Positions 10,234-19,413 of a DNA stretch of 64,000 nt are shown here, piece by piece; position 1 is the first letter of the stretch, and each line of letters starts with the position of its first letter. The stretch is from the NCBI RefSeq assembly GCF_003226535.1, contig NZ_QKOB01000001.1, forward strand, positions 186,001-250,000, written 5' to 3'. This DNA is from Meiothermus sp. Pnk-1. Its GTDB lineage: Bacteria; Deinococcota; Deinococci; Deinococcales; Thermaceae. The position numbers and the translations under genes are program-made. The notes under the pieces are model-generated. The model saw only the letters and a list, made by a program, of their open reading frames with translations. It made no database searches and was not told where the DNA came from.

Positions 10234-12474
10234 ATGGGCTACGAGGAGGCGGGCTTGTTGCCCCCCACCTATCTGGGCGGGCCGGTCATTACTCCTGACA
10301 ACTGCGACCGCGAGCCCATTCATATTCCGGGAAGTATCCAGCCCCACGGGGCCTTGCTCGCGGTAGATGCGCATACTCAGCTCATCCTGCAAACCAGCGT
10401 TAATACCGCCGCCCACCTTGGTCAGCCCCCGGAAAGCCTGCGTGGGTCTTCGCTGGCGACTGTTTTGTCAGAAGCGGCGCTCCAGCCAATGCTGGCCGCT
10501 TTGCCGGTCGGATCGCCGGATAACCTTCAGTACCGCACCACGCTGGATCTGCCGGTTGGCCGCCGGGCGCTGACTGCCCACCGGGTACAGGATCTGCTGA
10601 TCTTGGAATTCGAGGCCAGCCAAGGGTATGACCCAACCGGTCCGCACGCCTTGCGCAACGCGGTTTTTGCCCTCGAGGGGGCACCGACGTTGGACGGGCT
10701 TGTACAGGTGGCAGCGCAAGTAGTTCGAGAGATTTCCGGTTTCGACCGGGTGATGATCTATCGTTTCGCCCCCGACGCTAGCGGCGAGGTTATCGCTGAA
10801 GCGCGCCGGGCCGATCTCTTTAGCTTTTTGGGGCACCGCTTTCCTGAATCGGATATTCCAGCTCAGGCTCGGGCTCTTTACCTTCGGCATTTGTTGCGGA
10901 TGACCGCGAATGTGGAGGCTCAGCCTGTGCCGCTCGAACCCTTACTTAACCCCCAAAACGGCCAACCTACCCCGCTGGGCGGAGCGGTGCTGCGGGCTAC
11001 CTCGCCGATGCATATACAGTACCTGCGGAATATGGGGGTAGCCTCCAGCTTGTCGGTCTCCATCGTGGTGGAAGGGCGTCTATGGGGGTTGATCTCTTGC
11101 CACCACCTCACCCCCTACGTAGTACCACCTGAGATTCGCACCGCGTTGGAGTACTTAGGCCGCTTGCTTAGCTTGCAGGTGCAGATTAAATCCCGTGCCG
11201 ACACCGATGCTTTTCGGGCTCGCTTGCATGCTCAACACGCACGGTTAGTAGAAGCGGTGGCCCATTCGTTGGATCCTCTCGAAACCCTGAGCGACGAACG
11301 GCTGGACTTGGCTGGGCTTATGCGGGCCAGTGGGGTCATCGTATTTTTTGAAGGGCGCTGGCGGGCTCGTGGACAGACTCCTTCTCCCACGGAGATAGAA
11401 AACCTTCTCGCTTGGCTGCGCACCCAGGAAGGCTCTTTTCTGTATACCGACGCTTTGGCTGAACTTTGGCCGCCTGCGGCCCAGCTTAGCGACCGGGCCA
11501 GCGGCCTGCTAGCCATCGGAGTGGGCAACAACTGGGCGGAAGGAGTGGTGTGGCTGCGGCCCGAGATCGCTACCGTGGCCCGCTGGGGTGGGGCTACCCC
11601 ACAAAGCGCCAAGGATTCCCTAGGGCCACGCCGCTCCTTTGCCACTTATGTAGAGACCGTGCGAGGACGGTCCGAACCTTGGCATCCCGGTGAACTGGAA
11701 GAGGCCCAAGACCTTCAGCGCGCCCTGACGGCGACATTGGGGGAGCGGTTGCACGTGCTGCGGGCGCTAAACGCTGCCCTCGAGCGCTCCAATGCAGAGT
11801 GGCAACGGCTCGCCTTCGTGATCGCCCATGATATGCAAGAGCCGGTACGTCTGATCGCGCAATTCGCCGAACTTTTCGCCTTGCGTTACCGTCAGCAATT
11901 GGATGGACAGGCTGAGCGGATCTTGCACTTTTTGCTCGACGAGACAGCCCGGCTACGCACTCTCACCCAAGACCTCTATGCCTACACCGCGCTGCTCTCG
12001 GCACCCCCTTTAACCCGCCGCCCGGTGGCGCTGGATGAGGTACTGCGGGATGTGCTGGCTAAGCTAGAACCGCAGATCCGGGAAACTCAAGCTCGCCTCC
12101 GCCTACCGGAGCAAGCGCCCTTGCTTCAGGCAGATCCCGAGCGCCTACGCGACCTATTGCTGCATCTTTTGCGCAATGCTTTGACTTTTGGTGGGCGTCC
12201 TCCCCGGATTGAGGTAGAGCTCGAGCGTGTGCCAGGAGCCTGGCAGCTCACCGTGCGTGATCACGGCCCAGGAATTCCGCCAGAGTACCATGAGCAGGTG
12301 TTCGGCCTTTTTCAACGGCTGGGACGGCGTGAGGATGCACCGGGTAACGGTATCGGGTTAGCCCTTTGCCGTAAGATTGCCGAGCAACACGGCGGCCGCT
12401 TGACCCTGCAATCTACTCCCGGCGCCGGTTGCGCGTTTACGTTTTTTCTCCCCGATCCGGAGCATCATGGCTAA
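10234..12474 (+). CDS. bphP: Bacteriophytochrome histidine kinase
   Basis: 746 residues in the order PAS-GAF-PHY-HisKA-HATPase. C24 in PDNCDREPIHIPG is the biliverdin-attachment cysteine typical of bacterial phytochromes. The GAF domain (about 135-310) has FPESDIPAQARALY, where most relatives have PASDIP, and the chromophore-pocket histidine region LISCHHL. The PHY domain spans about 320-500. The phospho-acceptor is H532 in IAHDMQEP, followed by an ATPase with GPGIP and GNGIGLALC. It is a red/far-red light sensor expected to signal to the response regulator that overlaps its 3' end. The true start is ATG 10234, 1 bp after bphO. Confidence 0.96.
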   Translation: MGYEEAGLLPPTYLGGPVITPDNCDREPIHIPGSIQPHGALLAVDAHTQLILQTSVNTAAHLGQPPESLRGSSLATVLSEAALQPMLAALPVGSPDNLQYRTTLDLPVGRRALTAHRVQDLLILEFEASQGYDPTGPHALRNAVFALEGAPTLDGLVQVAAQVVREISGFDRVMIYRFAPDASGEVIAEARRADLFSFLGHRFPESDIPAQARALYLRHLLRMTANVEAQPVPLEPLLNPQNGQPTPLGGAVLRATSPMHIQYLRNMGVASSLSVSIVVEGRLWGLISCHHLTPYVVPPEIRTALEYLGRLLSLQVQIKSRADTDAFRARLHAQHARLVEAVAHSLDPLETLSDERLDLAGLMRASGVIVFFEGRWRARGQTPSPTEIENLLAWLRTQEGSFLYTDALAELWPPAAQLSDRASGLLAIGVGNNWAEGVVWLRPEIATVARWGGATPQSAKDSLGPRRSFATYVETVRGRSEPWHPGELEEAQDLQRALTATLGERLHVLRALNAALERSNAEWQRLAFVIAHDMQEPVRLIAQFAELFALRYRQQLDGQAERILHFLLDETARLRTLTQDLYAYTALLSAPPLTRRPVALDEVLRDVLAKLEPQIRETQARLRLPEQAPLLQADPERLRDLLLHLLRNALTFGGRPPRIEVELERVPGAWQLTVRDHGPGIPPEYHEQVFGLFQRLGRREDAPGNGIGLALCRKIAEQHGGRLTLQSTPGAGCAFTFFLPDPEHHG

Positions 12475-12922
12475 TCCTCCCCTCCGCATACTTCTTGTCG
12501 AAGACAATCCCGCCGACGTCTTCTTGATGGAAGCAGCCCTAGAGCTGGGCGAGCTGCCGCATACCCTTTTATTGGCCCGTGACGGTCAAGAAGCCTTGGA
12601 ACTCCTTCGAGGAGCGCGTAGCCAGGATAGTTTGCCGGACCTCATCCTATTAGACCTCAATCTTCCACGTCTCAGCGGCTTTGATGTCTTGCAGGCCATT
12701 CGTCAAGACCCTCAGCTTAGCCACCTCACGGTAGTGGTTTTTACCACCTCGAACGCCCATTCTGACGTTCAGAGGGCCTATGCCCTGCAAGCCAATGCGT
12801 ATGTGGTCAAGCCTCCGGGGCTCGATGATCTTCTTAGAATAATCAGCCAGCTCAAGTCCTTTTGGTTCGAGGCAGCTAGCCTGCCGTGTAGCTACCCACA
12901 CTTAGAGGGGGGTAGGACATAG
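12467..12922 (+). CDS. Rcp1-type single-domain response regulator
   Basis: 151 residues, one receiver domain. VEDNPADV provides the acidic pocket, D63 in LLDLNLPRLSG is the phosphorylation site, and VVKPPG holds the conserved lysine. This sequence type (Rcp1/BphR) is the standard partner of phytochrome kinases and has no output domain, so it must signal by protein contact. It overlaps bphP by 8 bp. A C-terminal about 20-residue tail follows the receiver fold. Confidence 0.93.
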   Translation: MANPPLRILLVEDNPADVFLMEAALELGELPHTLLLARDGQEALELLRGARSQDSLPDLILLDLNLPRLSGFDVLQAIRQDPQLSHLTVVVFTTSNAHSDVQRAYALQANAYVVKPPGLDDLLRIISQLKSFWFEAASLPCSYPHLEGGRT

Positions 12923-12994
12923 CCAGCGGGGTCCTTACGTGACGCAAAAACACCTTTCGCCCTCGGGGAATGGGCTACACTTGAAGCCGATATC

Positions 12995-13372
12995 ATGGCC
13001 GTGACCCTCCTGGTGGTAGACGACGAGCCCCACATGCGCTTGCTGGCATCCCGTATCCTCTCCAATGCGGGGTATCAGGTGTTTCAAGCCGCCCACGGGG
13101 CAGAGGCGCTGGAGGTCTTGTTGCAACACCCGGAGATCCGGTTGGTGGTTACCGATATCGCCATGCCGGTGATGGATGGGCTCGAGCTTTTGCAAAAGCT
13201 GGCGGTGCGGGGAACCCCTCCGGTGGTGGTGATCTCGGCCCGCAGCAGTCAGCGCGACGAGGAGATGGCCCTTGGGTTGGGGGCCAAGGCCTTTTTGGCC
13301 AAACCCTTTCGCGGGGAGGAGCTGCTTAGGTTGGTTGCGGCTGAGTTGCATGGAGGGGGAGGGTCAGGCTGA
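12995..13372 (+). CDS. Single-domain response regulator
   Basis: 125 residues, a CheY-like receiver only. VVDDEPHMR gives the acidic pair, D54 in VTDIAMPVMDG is the phospho-acceptor, and FLAKPFRG holds the conserved lysine. It ends with a short glycine-rich tail. It lies 72 bp after the phytochrome operon, and its last 47 bp overlap the end of the convergent GAF/PAS sensor kinase, a plausible cognate kinase despite the opposite orientation. Confidence 0.9.
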   Translation: MAVTLLVVDDEPHMRLLASRILSNAGYQVFQAAHGAEALEVLLQHPEIRLVVTDIAMPVMDGLELLQKLAVRGTPPVVVISARSSQRDEEMALGLGAKAFLAKPFRGEELLRLVAAELHGGGGSG

Positions 13373-15809
13373 AGGTGGTGCCCTTGCCTACCTCCGATTC
13401 CACCCAGATCCGCCCGCCGTGGGCCTCCACGATGGCTTTGGAGATGTAAAGTCCCAGCCCGGTCCCCGACACCCCGCGCGAGACGGCACTTTGGGTGCGC
13501 CCGTAGCGCTGGAACAGCCGGCTTTGTTCGGATTCGGGGATGCCCGGGCCGGTGTCCTCCACCTCTATCTTCAGGCTGTCGCCCTCGAGCCTGGCCCGCA
13601 GGGTGACCCTCCCGCCCTTAGGGGTAAACTTGAAAGCGTTGGAGAGCAGGTTGCCCATCACCTGGCCGATGCGGTCGGGGTCGGCCTCGACCGGCGGGAG
13701 GGGGGGGATCTCCCGGTGGAACTCCACCTGGGAGAGCTGGGCCACCCCGGCGAAGCTGTCGGCTACCCCCCGCAGGGTTTCCTCGAGCTGTACCGGGCGC
13801 TTGTACACCTCAAAGCGCCCCGCCTCGAGCCGCGAGGAGTCCAGCAGGTTATCCACCATGTTCTTCAGCCGCCGTCCGTTGTCGTAGATGATTCGCAAGA
13901 ACTCCTGGCCTTCTTCAAGCGGGATCTCCCCGCTGGTGAGCAGCTCGGCAAACCCCATGATGGCCGCCAGCGGGGTGCGCAGCTCGTGGCTCACCGCCGC
14001 GATGAACTCGCTTTTGATCCGTTCGGCGTCTTTTTGCGGGGTCACGTCGCGGATGATGAGCAGGCCCTGCTGGGGGGCGATCTGCACGGCCCGCCCTTCG
14101 TAATCGCGCAAGCGCCCATCGGTACGGATCTGGTATTCAAAAAAGGGCAGGCGGCCTTGGGTAAGGGCCGCGTGCAGCGCCTCCATGGCCCGGTTGGCCG
14201 CTTCGGGAGGCAGTACCTCCGAAAGGGTACGGCCCAAAAAGGACTCGCCCGAGACCGGCAGGGGCTCCTCGCGGGCGGACTTGTACTCCTGGATGCGCCC
14301 TTCCTGATTCACCACGAAGAGCATGTCGGGGATGGCTTGCAGAATGGCCCGGTTGCGCGACTCGCTTTCACGTATGGCCTGCTCGGCTAGCTTGCGCTGG
14401 GTGATTTCGTGCAGCACCAGTACCCTGAGCCGGCCCTCGCGGGTGCCCAGCACGCTGAAGGTGCGGCCTTTTAGCTCCACCTCGAGCTCCCGCCCCTCGA
14501 GCGCGGGGTAGAGGTAGTCGGGCAGATCGCCAAGCTCTACCTCGCGCTCCAGCCCCAAGGCCTCTCGCGCCAAGCGGTTGGCGAAGCCCCGGTCCTCTTC
14601 GAGCACGATCACCCCATCGCCCATCTGCTCGAGCGCCTCGGTGAGTTTGCTGCGCTCGAGGGCTAAGGCCTCGGAGAGCCGGGCCTGCTCGGCGTAGACC
14701 TGCGCGTTCTTGATGGCTACGCCCGCGGTGTTGCACAAAAGCTGCACATACCACAGGTCTTCCACCACCACCTCGGTGCCCTTGGGGCCGTGGTCCACCG
14801 CTACCACCCCCAGCACCTCCATGTCGGTCTGGGTCTGCGCTGGCTTTCCGGGCTCCACGAATGTAGGTGAAAAGGCGGTGATGGGCACAAACGCCATGCT
14901 CTCGCTGTTCACCCAAGGAGGAAGCTGCTCCTTGGTAGCGAGCACCGGGCGGCGCAAACGGGCGGCCTGGGCCATGGGGTCGCTCGAGCCCTGGATGGGA
15001 ATGCGGATGCGGCTATGCCCCCGGGTGCGGTAGACCTGCCCCTCCTTGACCGTGAGAAACCCCTGCAAAAAGTCGTTTTGGTTGACCGCGACGGTCACCC
15101 GATGGTATCCGAAATCCTTGTGCAGCCGCACCGCCAGGGTCTCGAGAATGGCCCCCAGGTCGAGGTTGCGCACCACTTGGCGGGAGAGCGCGCTCACCAG
15201 CTCGAGCTGGCGGCTCCGCTGGGCTAGCCGGGCGCGGCTTTCGGTCACTTCCTCGTAGACCCGGGCGTTGCGCACCGCCAGGGCGGTGGAGCGGGCGATG
15301 AGCGGCATCAGCTCGCGGGTTCCCTCCGGGAAATGCCCCTCCAGGGAGAGCACCCCCATCGCCCCGAAGTGGCGGCAACTGGGGCAGACCAGCGCTCGGT
15401 TGACCTTGGTGGCCTTGGGGCTGATGGTGCAGGAGCGCTCTGGGGTGACCCAGCAGTAGGGGTTCCCGCCCGAAGGGGCCGCTTGCAACACGATGGGCAG
15501 CAGGTAATCGCCTTCTTTGACGATCCCCTCGGGGGGGGCGAAAAAGGCCTCTTGGACGGGGCCTTTCCTCGAGAGCGGCAAGGCGATGGTGGTGACGGTC
15601 TGGTGAGCCCCCGAGGCTACCTCCCCCCGCAGGTCCTGTTCCGCCGGGTGATAGAGAAAGATCGAGGCCCGCTCGGCGCCCAGTTGGCGGGTGGTGGCCG
15701 AGAGCAGGTTACGCAGCACCGGCTTGAGCTCCACGTCCGAGAGCAGCGCCTCGTGCAAAGCGGCCATCACCGCGGCGGGTTCGGCAGAGGCTTTGCGCCA
15801 GCGAAACAT
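13326..15809 (-). CDS. Multi-GAF/PAS sensor histidine kinase
   Basis: 827-residue cytosolic kinase with no membrane helices. Two GAF domains (about 15-185 and 205-380) are followed by a coiled linker, a short PAS-like segment (about 390-460), a PAS domain (about 475-590), HisKA with H608 in AAVSHELRTPLAAIMGF, and a HATPase with GPGIPESE and GTGLGLYIS. A cysteine/histidine-rich patch in the first GAF (VCPSCRHFG, and CWVTPERSC before it) could bind a metal or sense redox state. Its 3' end overlaps the response regulator on the other strand by 47 bp. Confidence 0.9.
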   Translation of the reverse strand: MFRWRKASAEPAAVMAALHEALLSDVELKPVLRNLLSATTRQLGAERASIFLYHPAEQDLRGEVASGAHQTVTTIALPLSRKGPVQEAFFAPPEGIVKEGDYLLPIVLQAAPSGGNPYCWVTPERSCTISPKATKVNRALVCPSCRHFGAMGVLSLEGHFPEGTRELMPLIARSTALAVRNARVYEEVTESRARLAQRSRQLELVSALSRQVVRNLDLGAILETLAVRLHKDFGYHRVTVAVNQNDFLQGFLTVKEGQVYRTRGHSRIRIPIQGSSDPMAQAARLRRPVLATKEQLPPWVNSESMAFVPITAFSPTFVEPGKPAQTQTDMEVLGVVAVDHGPKGTEVVVEDLWYVQLLCNTAGVAIKNAQVYAEQARLSEALALERSKLTEALEQMGDGVIVLEEDRGFANRLAREALGLEREVELGDLPDYLYPALEGRELEVELKGRTFSVLGTREGRLRVLVLHEITQRKLAEQAIRESESRNRAILQAIPDMLFVVNQEGRIQEYKSAREEPLPVSGESFLGRTLSEVLPPEAANRAMEALHAALTQGRLPFFEYQIRTDGRLRDYEGRAVQIAPQQGLLIIRDVTPQKDAERIKSEFIAAVSHELRTPLAAIMGFAELLTSGEIPLEEGQEFLRIIYDNGRRLKNMVDNLLDSSRLEAGRFEVYKRPVQLEETLRGVADSFAGVAQLSQVEFHREIPPLPPVEADPDRIGQVMGNLLSNAFKFTPKGGRVTLRARLEGDSLKIEVEDTGPGIPESEQSRLFQRYGRTQSAVSRGVSGTGLGLYISKAIVEAHGGRIWVESEVGKGTTFSLTLPLHATQPQPT

Positions 15810-15958
15810 CTTCTATAGCCTAGAACATCCGGGCGGTTTCTCCCAGGCATTTGGCCGGGCGAAGTACGAATGTCCCGCAAGCCTTGCCTAGGATGGACCT
15901 GCGGGGTGTGTAAACCGCCTGACGTATGGCTGCCGCGGTACACCTTTAATCTGAAGCC

Positions 15959-16645
15959 ATGACCCTTACCTTTGTTTCCGCTTTCTTCGCGGGGCTTTTC
16001 TCGTTTTTGTCGCCCTGCGTTTTGCCGCTGGTGCCCACGTATTTGCTCTACTTGGGGGGTGAGCGCGGGCGGCCTCTATTCAACGCCCTCTTTTTCGTGG
16101 GGGGGTTCGGGCTGGTGTTCTTGCTGCTGGGGCTGCCTTTTACCCTGCTGGGTAACCTGCTGGCCGAGCACAAGAGCCTGCTGGGGCGGGTTGGCGGGGC
16201 GGTGATGATCCTGTTTGGGGCTTACATGTTCAACCTCTTCGGCCTCAAGAGCTTGGCCTCGAGGGGGGTGGGCCTGCGCTATCAGGGCGACACGGCGCGG
16301 CCTTGGGGGGCTTTCGTGCTGGGGGTGGTGCTGGCTTTGGGCTGGACGCCTTGCATCGGCCCCATCCTGGGCGGTATCCTCACCCTCACCACGGTGGAGG
16401 GGCGGGGGGCCGAACTGCTGCTTATCTACATTCTGGGGTTGGCCGTGCCGTTTTTGCTGGTGGCGGTGTTCGCCGACCGGGCAGTGGCCTTGATCCGCCG
16501 CACCGGCCACCTCACCAAATGGGTCGAGCGCGGCGCCGGGGCCTTTCTGATGCTGGTCGGGGCCTTGCTCCTCAGCGGCTACTACACCCAGCTCAACGGC
16601 TTCTTTCTCAAGATCACCCCTTCCTGGCTGCTCGAGCGGCTATAA
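15959..16645 (+). CDS. ccdA: CcdA thiol-disulfide transmembrane protein
   Basis: 228 residues with six predicted helices. C20 in LSPCVLPLVPTYL and C132 in GWTPCIGPILG form the redox pair that carries electrons from cytosolic thioredoxin across the membrane. Here the likely receiver is the CcmG-type thioredoxin encoded downstream, which keeps apocytochrome c cysteines reduced. It opens the cytochrome maturation cluster. TAATCT lies 6 nt before the ATG, so the transcript is probably leaderless. Confidence 0.93.
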   Translation: MTLTFVSAFFAGLFSFLSPCVLPLVPTYLLYLGGERGRPLFNALFFVGGFGLVFLLLGLPFTLLGNLLAEHKSLLGRVGGAVMILFGAYMFNLFGLKSLASRGVGLRYQGDTARPWGAFVLGVVLALGWTPCIGPILGGILTLTTVEGRGAELLLIYILGLAVPFLLVAVFADRAVALIRRTGHLTKWVERGAGAFLMLVGALLLSGYYTQLNGFFLKITPSWLLERL

Positions 16646-16660
16646 TTACCCCTACCCGGT

Positions 16661-17290
16661 ATGCTACGCCCCATGACCCCTTCCCCCCCGCCGCCCTACC
16701 TGCTCCGTGCCGAGGCCCTCTCCAAGCGTTACGGGCGGGAGTGGGTGATCCGGGAACTGGATTTTAGTCTGGCCGGGGGTGAGGTGGTGGCGCTTTTGGG
16801 GCCCAACGGGGCGGGCAAGACCACCCTCTTGCGCCTGCTGGCCGGGTTGGTGCGCCCCACCGCAGGGAGGGTGAGCGCTCAGGCCAAGGTCGGCCTGCTG
16901 GCCAATCCCCCGGCCTTCTACCGCCACCTCTCGGGAGAGGAGAACCTGGCCTATGCCCTGCGCCTGGAGGGCCGCAGGGTAGACCTGGGGGCGATCCGCC
17001 AGCTCCTCGCGCACCTTGGGTTACCCCCCAAGAAGCCGGTGCTCTCGTACTCGAGCGGGATGAAAAAGCGTTTGGCCTTAGGCCGGATGCAGTTGCTTGG
17101 GACCGAGGTCTGGCTCCTCGACGAGCCGGAGGCGGCCCTGGATGCCCAAGGCCGGGAGCTCCTGGGCGAGATCGTGCGCCAAGCGCGCAGGGGAGGCGGG
17201 GTGGTGATCGCCACCCATGACCGGACCTGGATCTCCACCCTGGCCGACCGCCAGGTGGTGTTGGGCCATACCGCGAGGGGTGAGCGGTGA
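16661..17290 (+). CDS. ccmA: Heme exporter ATPase CcmA
   Basis: 209-residue ABC ATPase. It shows GPNGAGKTTLLRLLAG (Walker A), a shortened signature LSYSSGMKKRLALGRM, LLDEPEAALD (Walker B) and a switch histidine in IATHD. The SGMKKR form of the signature and position between ccdA and ccmB identify CcmA. With CcmB it uses ATP to release heme-loaded CcmE from CcmC. A second ATG four codons in (16673) is an alternative start. It overlaps ccmB by 4 bp (GTGA). Confidence 0.9.
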   Translation: MLRPMTPSPPPPYLLRAEALSKRYGREWVIRELDFSLAGGEVVALLGPNGAGKTTLLRLLAGLVRPTAGRVSAQAKVGLLANPPAFYRHLSGEENLAYALRLEGRRVDLGAIRQLLAHLGLPPKKPVLSYSSGMKKRLALGRMQLLGTEVWLLDEPEAALDAQGRELLGEIVRQARRGGGVVIATHDRTWISTLADRQVVLGHTARGER

Positions 17291-18012
17291 GGGCGGTGGA
17301 ATCTTCTCCCAGAGCGTACTCCGGTAGCCTGGAAAGCGGAGGGGCGGTGCGGAGGATTTTTTGGTTGGCCTGGCGCGATTTGACCCTCGAGCTGCGGGGG
17401 CGGGCCGGGCTACTGGCGGTGGTGTTTTTCCTCACGGTGATGCTGCTCATCCTGGGGCTGGCCTTTGGCCCCTACCCCCAGGACTTGCGCAAGGCCGCGC
17501 CGGGGGTGTTATGGGTGGCGCTGGCTTTTGCCGGGAGCCTGTTGGCGGGCCGGGCTTTCGGGCTCGAGCTCGAGGACAACACCCTGGATGACCTGCTGCT
17601 CACCCCCGGCGGCAAGGAGTGGATCTACTTCGGCAAGCTGCTGTTTCAGATGCTCCTGCTCCTGTTGGTGGGAATCGTCCTGATCGTGTTCACCGCCGGG
17701 CTTTTCTACCTGCCGCTCTCGGCCTGGCCGGGGCTCTTGCTCACCTTGCTATTGGGCACCTTGGGTTACGCCAGCGTCTCCAGCTTCTACGCTGGGATGC
17801 TGGCCCGCTTGCGCGGGCGCGAGGTGCTGCTGCCCTTGCTCTTGTTCCCCATTGTGGTCCCGGTGGTGCTTTCCTCGGTGCAGGCCACCATCGCCTTGGT
17901 CCAAGGTACGCCGGTGGCCGAGATGCGCCACTGGTGGCAGCTTCTGTTGGTCTTCGACGTGATCTACGTTACGGTGTGCAGCCTGCTTTTTCCCTGGGTG
18001 CTGGAGGGGTGA
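17287..18012 (+). CDS. ccmB: Heme exporter permease CcmB
   Basis: 241-residue membrane protein with six predicted helices, starting at a GTG that overlaps the ccmA stop. The N-terminal block IFWLAWRDLTLELRGRAGL and the helix with LLLPLLLFPIVVPVVL are characteristic of CcmB. The first about 20 residues are polar and not family-like, so an internal start is possible. It is the membrane partner of CcmA in heme handling for cytochrome c maturation. Confidence 0.9.
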   Translation: MRAVESSPRAYSGSLESGGAVRRIFWLAWRDLTLELRGRAGLLAVVFFLTVMLLILGLAFGPYPQDLRKAAPGVLWVALAFAGSLLAGRAFGLELEDNTLDDLLLTPGGKEWIYFGKLLFQMLLLLLVGIVLIVFTAGLFYLPLSAWPGLLLTLLLGTLGYASVSSFYAGMLARLRGREVLLPLLLFPIVVPVVLSSVQATIALVQGTPVAEMRHWWQLLLVFDVIYVTVCSLLFPWVLEG

Positions 18013-18088
18013 GCGTCATGCTCTACATCTGGCCCGGCCCAGCGTACCCATTCTCATGCCGCTTGTCGGACAATAGAAAGGAGTCCGT

Positions 18089-18787
18089 ATGCAGACCCTC
18101 GAGCGCACCCCTGCTACCCGCCTGGACGGCCTGACCCTGGCCCTCCTGGGAACCGGCACCCTGGCCTTTCTCGTTGCCCTGTACTTCGTGCTGACCTCCC
18201 CCCCTGAGGTGAGCCAGGGGTACGTCTACCGGATCGTCTTCGTTCATATCTCCACGGCCTGGGTGGGGTATCTGGCCTGCTTCGGCTGCCTGGCCTACTC
18301 GGTGGCCTACCTGGTGACCCGAAAACCCGCCCACGACCGCATGGCCGCGGTGATGGCCGAGCTGATCCTGTTGTTCATGGGCCTGACCCTGGTGCAGGGG
18401 ATGCTCTATGCCCGCCCGACCTGGGGGGTGTACTGGGAGTGGGAACCCCGCCTCACCACCACCGCCATCCTCTTTGCCGTCTACGTGGGCTACTTCGTGC
18501 TGCGCGCGGCCATCGAAGATCCTGAGCTCAGGGCCAAGGCCGCCGCAGCGGTGGGCATCTTGGGGGTCATCAACGTGCCCATCAGCTACATGTCGGTGAT
18601 CTGGTGGCGCAGCCTGCACCAGGTGCAAAGCTTCAACCTCACCACCGGCAAAAGCCAGTTCGACCCGGCCATGCTCCCCGCGCTCTTGGTGACCCTAACG
18701 GCCCTCACCTTGCTCCTTTTCGGTTTCGCCCGCTTCAAGGGGTACCTGGCCGCCCAGAGCGCCCATAAGGAGGCCATGGATGGATAA
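18089..18787 (+). CDS. ccmC: Heme-handling protein CcmC
   Basis: 232 residues with six helices. The tryptophan-rich periplasmic loop reads TWGVYWEWEPRLTTT, the heme-binding WWD-type signature of the heme-handling-protein family. Flanking histidines, in FVHISTAWVGY and in the later loop containing SLHQVQS, match the heme ligands expected for CcmC. It loads heme onto CcmE. AAGGAG precedes the ATG by 6 nt. The 76-bp gap after ccmB contains nothing else recognisable. Confidence 0.93.
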   Translation: MQTLERTPATRLDGLTLALLGTGTLAFLVALYFVLTSPPEVSQGYVYRIVFVHISTAWVGYLACFGCLAYSVAYLVTRKPAHDRMAAVMAELILLFMGLTLVQGMLYARPTWGVYWEWEPRLTTTAILFAVYVGYFVLRAAIEDPELRAKAAAAVGILGVINVPISYMSVIWWRSLHQVQSFNLTTGKSQFDPAMLPALLVTLTALTLLLFGFARFKGYLAAQSAHKEAMDG

Positions 18788-18899
18788 CCCCCTGTTCAAC
18801 CCGGCCAACCCCTTCGTGGTCTGGGCCTACCTGCTTACTTACGGAGCGGTGCTAGGGTATCTGGGCTATTTGGTCTGGCGCTACCGGCGGAGGGAGTAA
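18780..18899 (+). CDS. ccmD: CcmD-like small membrane protein
   Basis: 39-residue protein: about 12 polar residues, one membrane helix (VVWAYLLTYGAVLGYLGYLV) and a basic tail WRYRRRE. The length, topology and place between ccmC and ccmE are those of CcmD, which helps release holo-CcmE from the CcmABC complex. The ATG at 18780 overlaps the end of ccmC by 8 bp. It ends 6 bp before ccmE. Confidence 0.82.
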   Translation: MDNPLFNPANPFVVWAYLLTYGAVLGYLGYLVWRYRRRE

Positions 18900-18905
18900 G
18901 GAAGA

Positions 18906-19334
18906 ATGAAACCCAAATACATCCTCGGCATCCTGGTCGTCCTCGCGGCACTGGCCTACATGGTCTTTGGCGGCCTGGGGCAGAACCTGGTGTACTTCAT
19001 CACCCCTTCGGAGTACTTCCAGCAGCCTGCGCGCTACCAAAACCGGCCGGTGCGGCTGGGCGGGATCGTCAAAGCCGGGACGGTTCGCTACAACAAGGAC
19101 ACCCTCGAGCTGCGCTTTGTCCTTTCCGACGGGGTTTCTGAGGTTCCGGTGGAGGCCCGGGGTACCCCTCCGGCGCTCTTCAAGGAGCGCCAGGGGGTGG
19201 TGGTGGAGGGCCGCTTCCAGGGCCAGAGCTTTCGGGGGGATACCCTCTTGGTAAAACACTCGGAGTCCTACCAGGCACCTAAAGCGGGCTGGACCCCCGA
19301 CCAAGTACGCAAGCTGATCGAGGAGACCAGATGA
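18906..19334 (+). CDS. ccmE: Heme chaperone CcmE
   Basis: 142 residues: an N-terminal anchor helix (about 5-25), then the OB-fold domain with VRLGGIVKAGTV and GTPPALFKERQGVVVEG. H118 and Y122 in LLVKHSESYQ are the histidine that binds heme covalently and its partner tyrosine, the HxxxY form of the motif rather than the cysteine form. It carries heme from CcmC to CcmF. Confidence 0.94.
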   Translation: MKPKYILGILVVLAALAYMVFGGLGQNLVYFITPSEYFQQPARYQNRPVRLGGIVKAGTVRYNKDTLELRFVLSDGVSEVPVEARGTPPALFKERQGVVVEGRFQGQSFRGDTLLVKHSESYQAPKAGWTPDQVRKLIEETR

Positions 19335-19413
19335 AGCCGTACGTTTTAGGCGATACGCTTAAGGGACCTTTTGACGTACCCCGTGCGACGCACGAGGTGA
19401 GGCGGAGGTAGGC

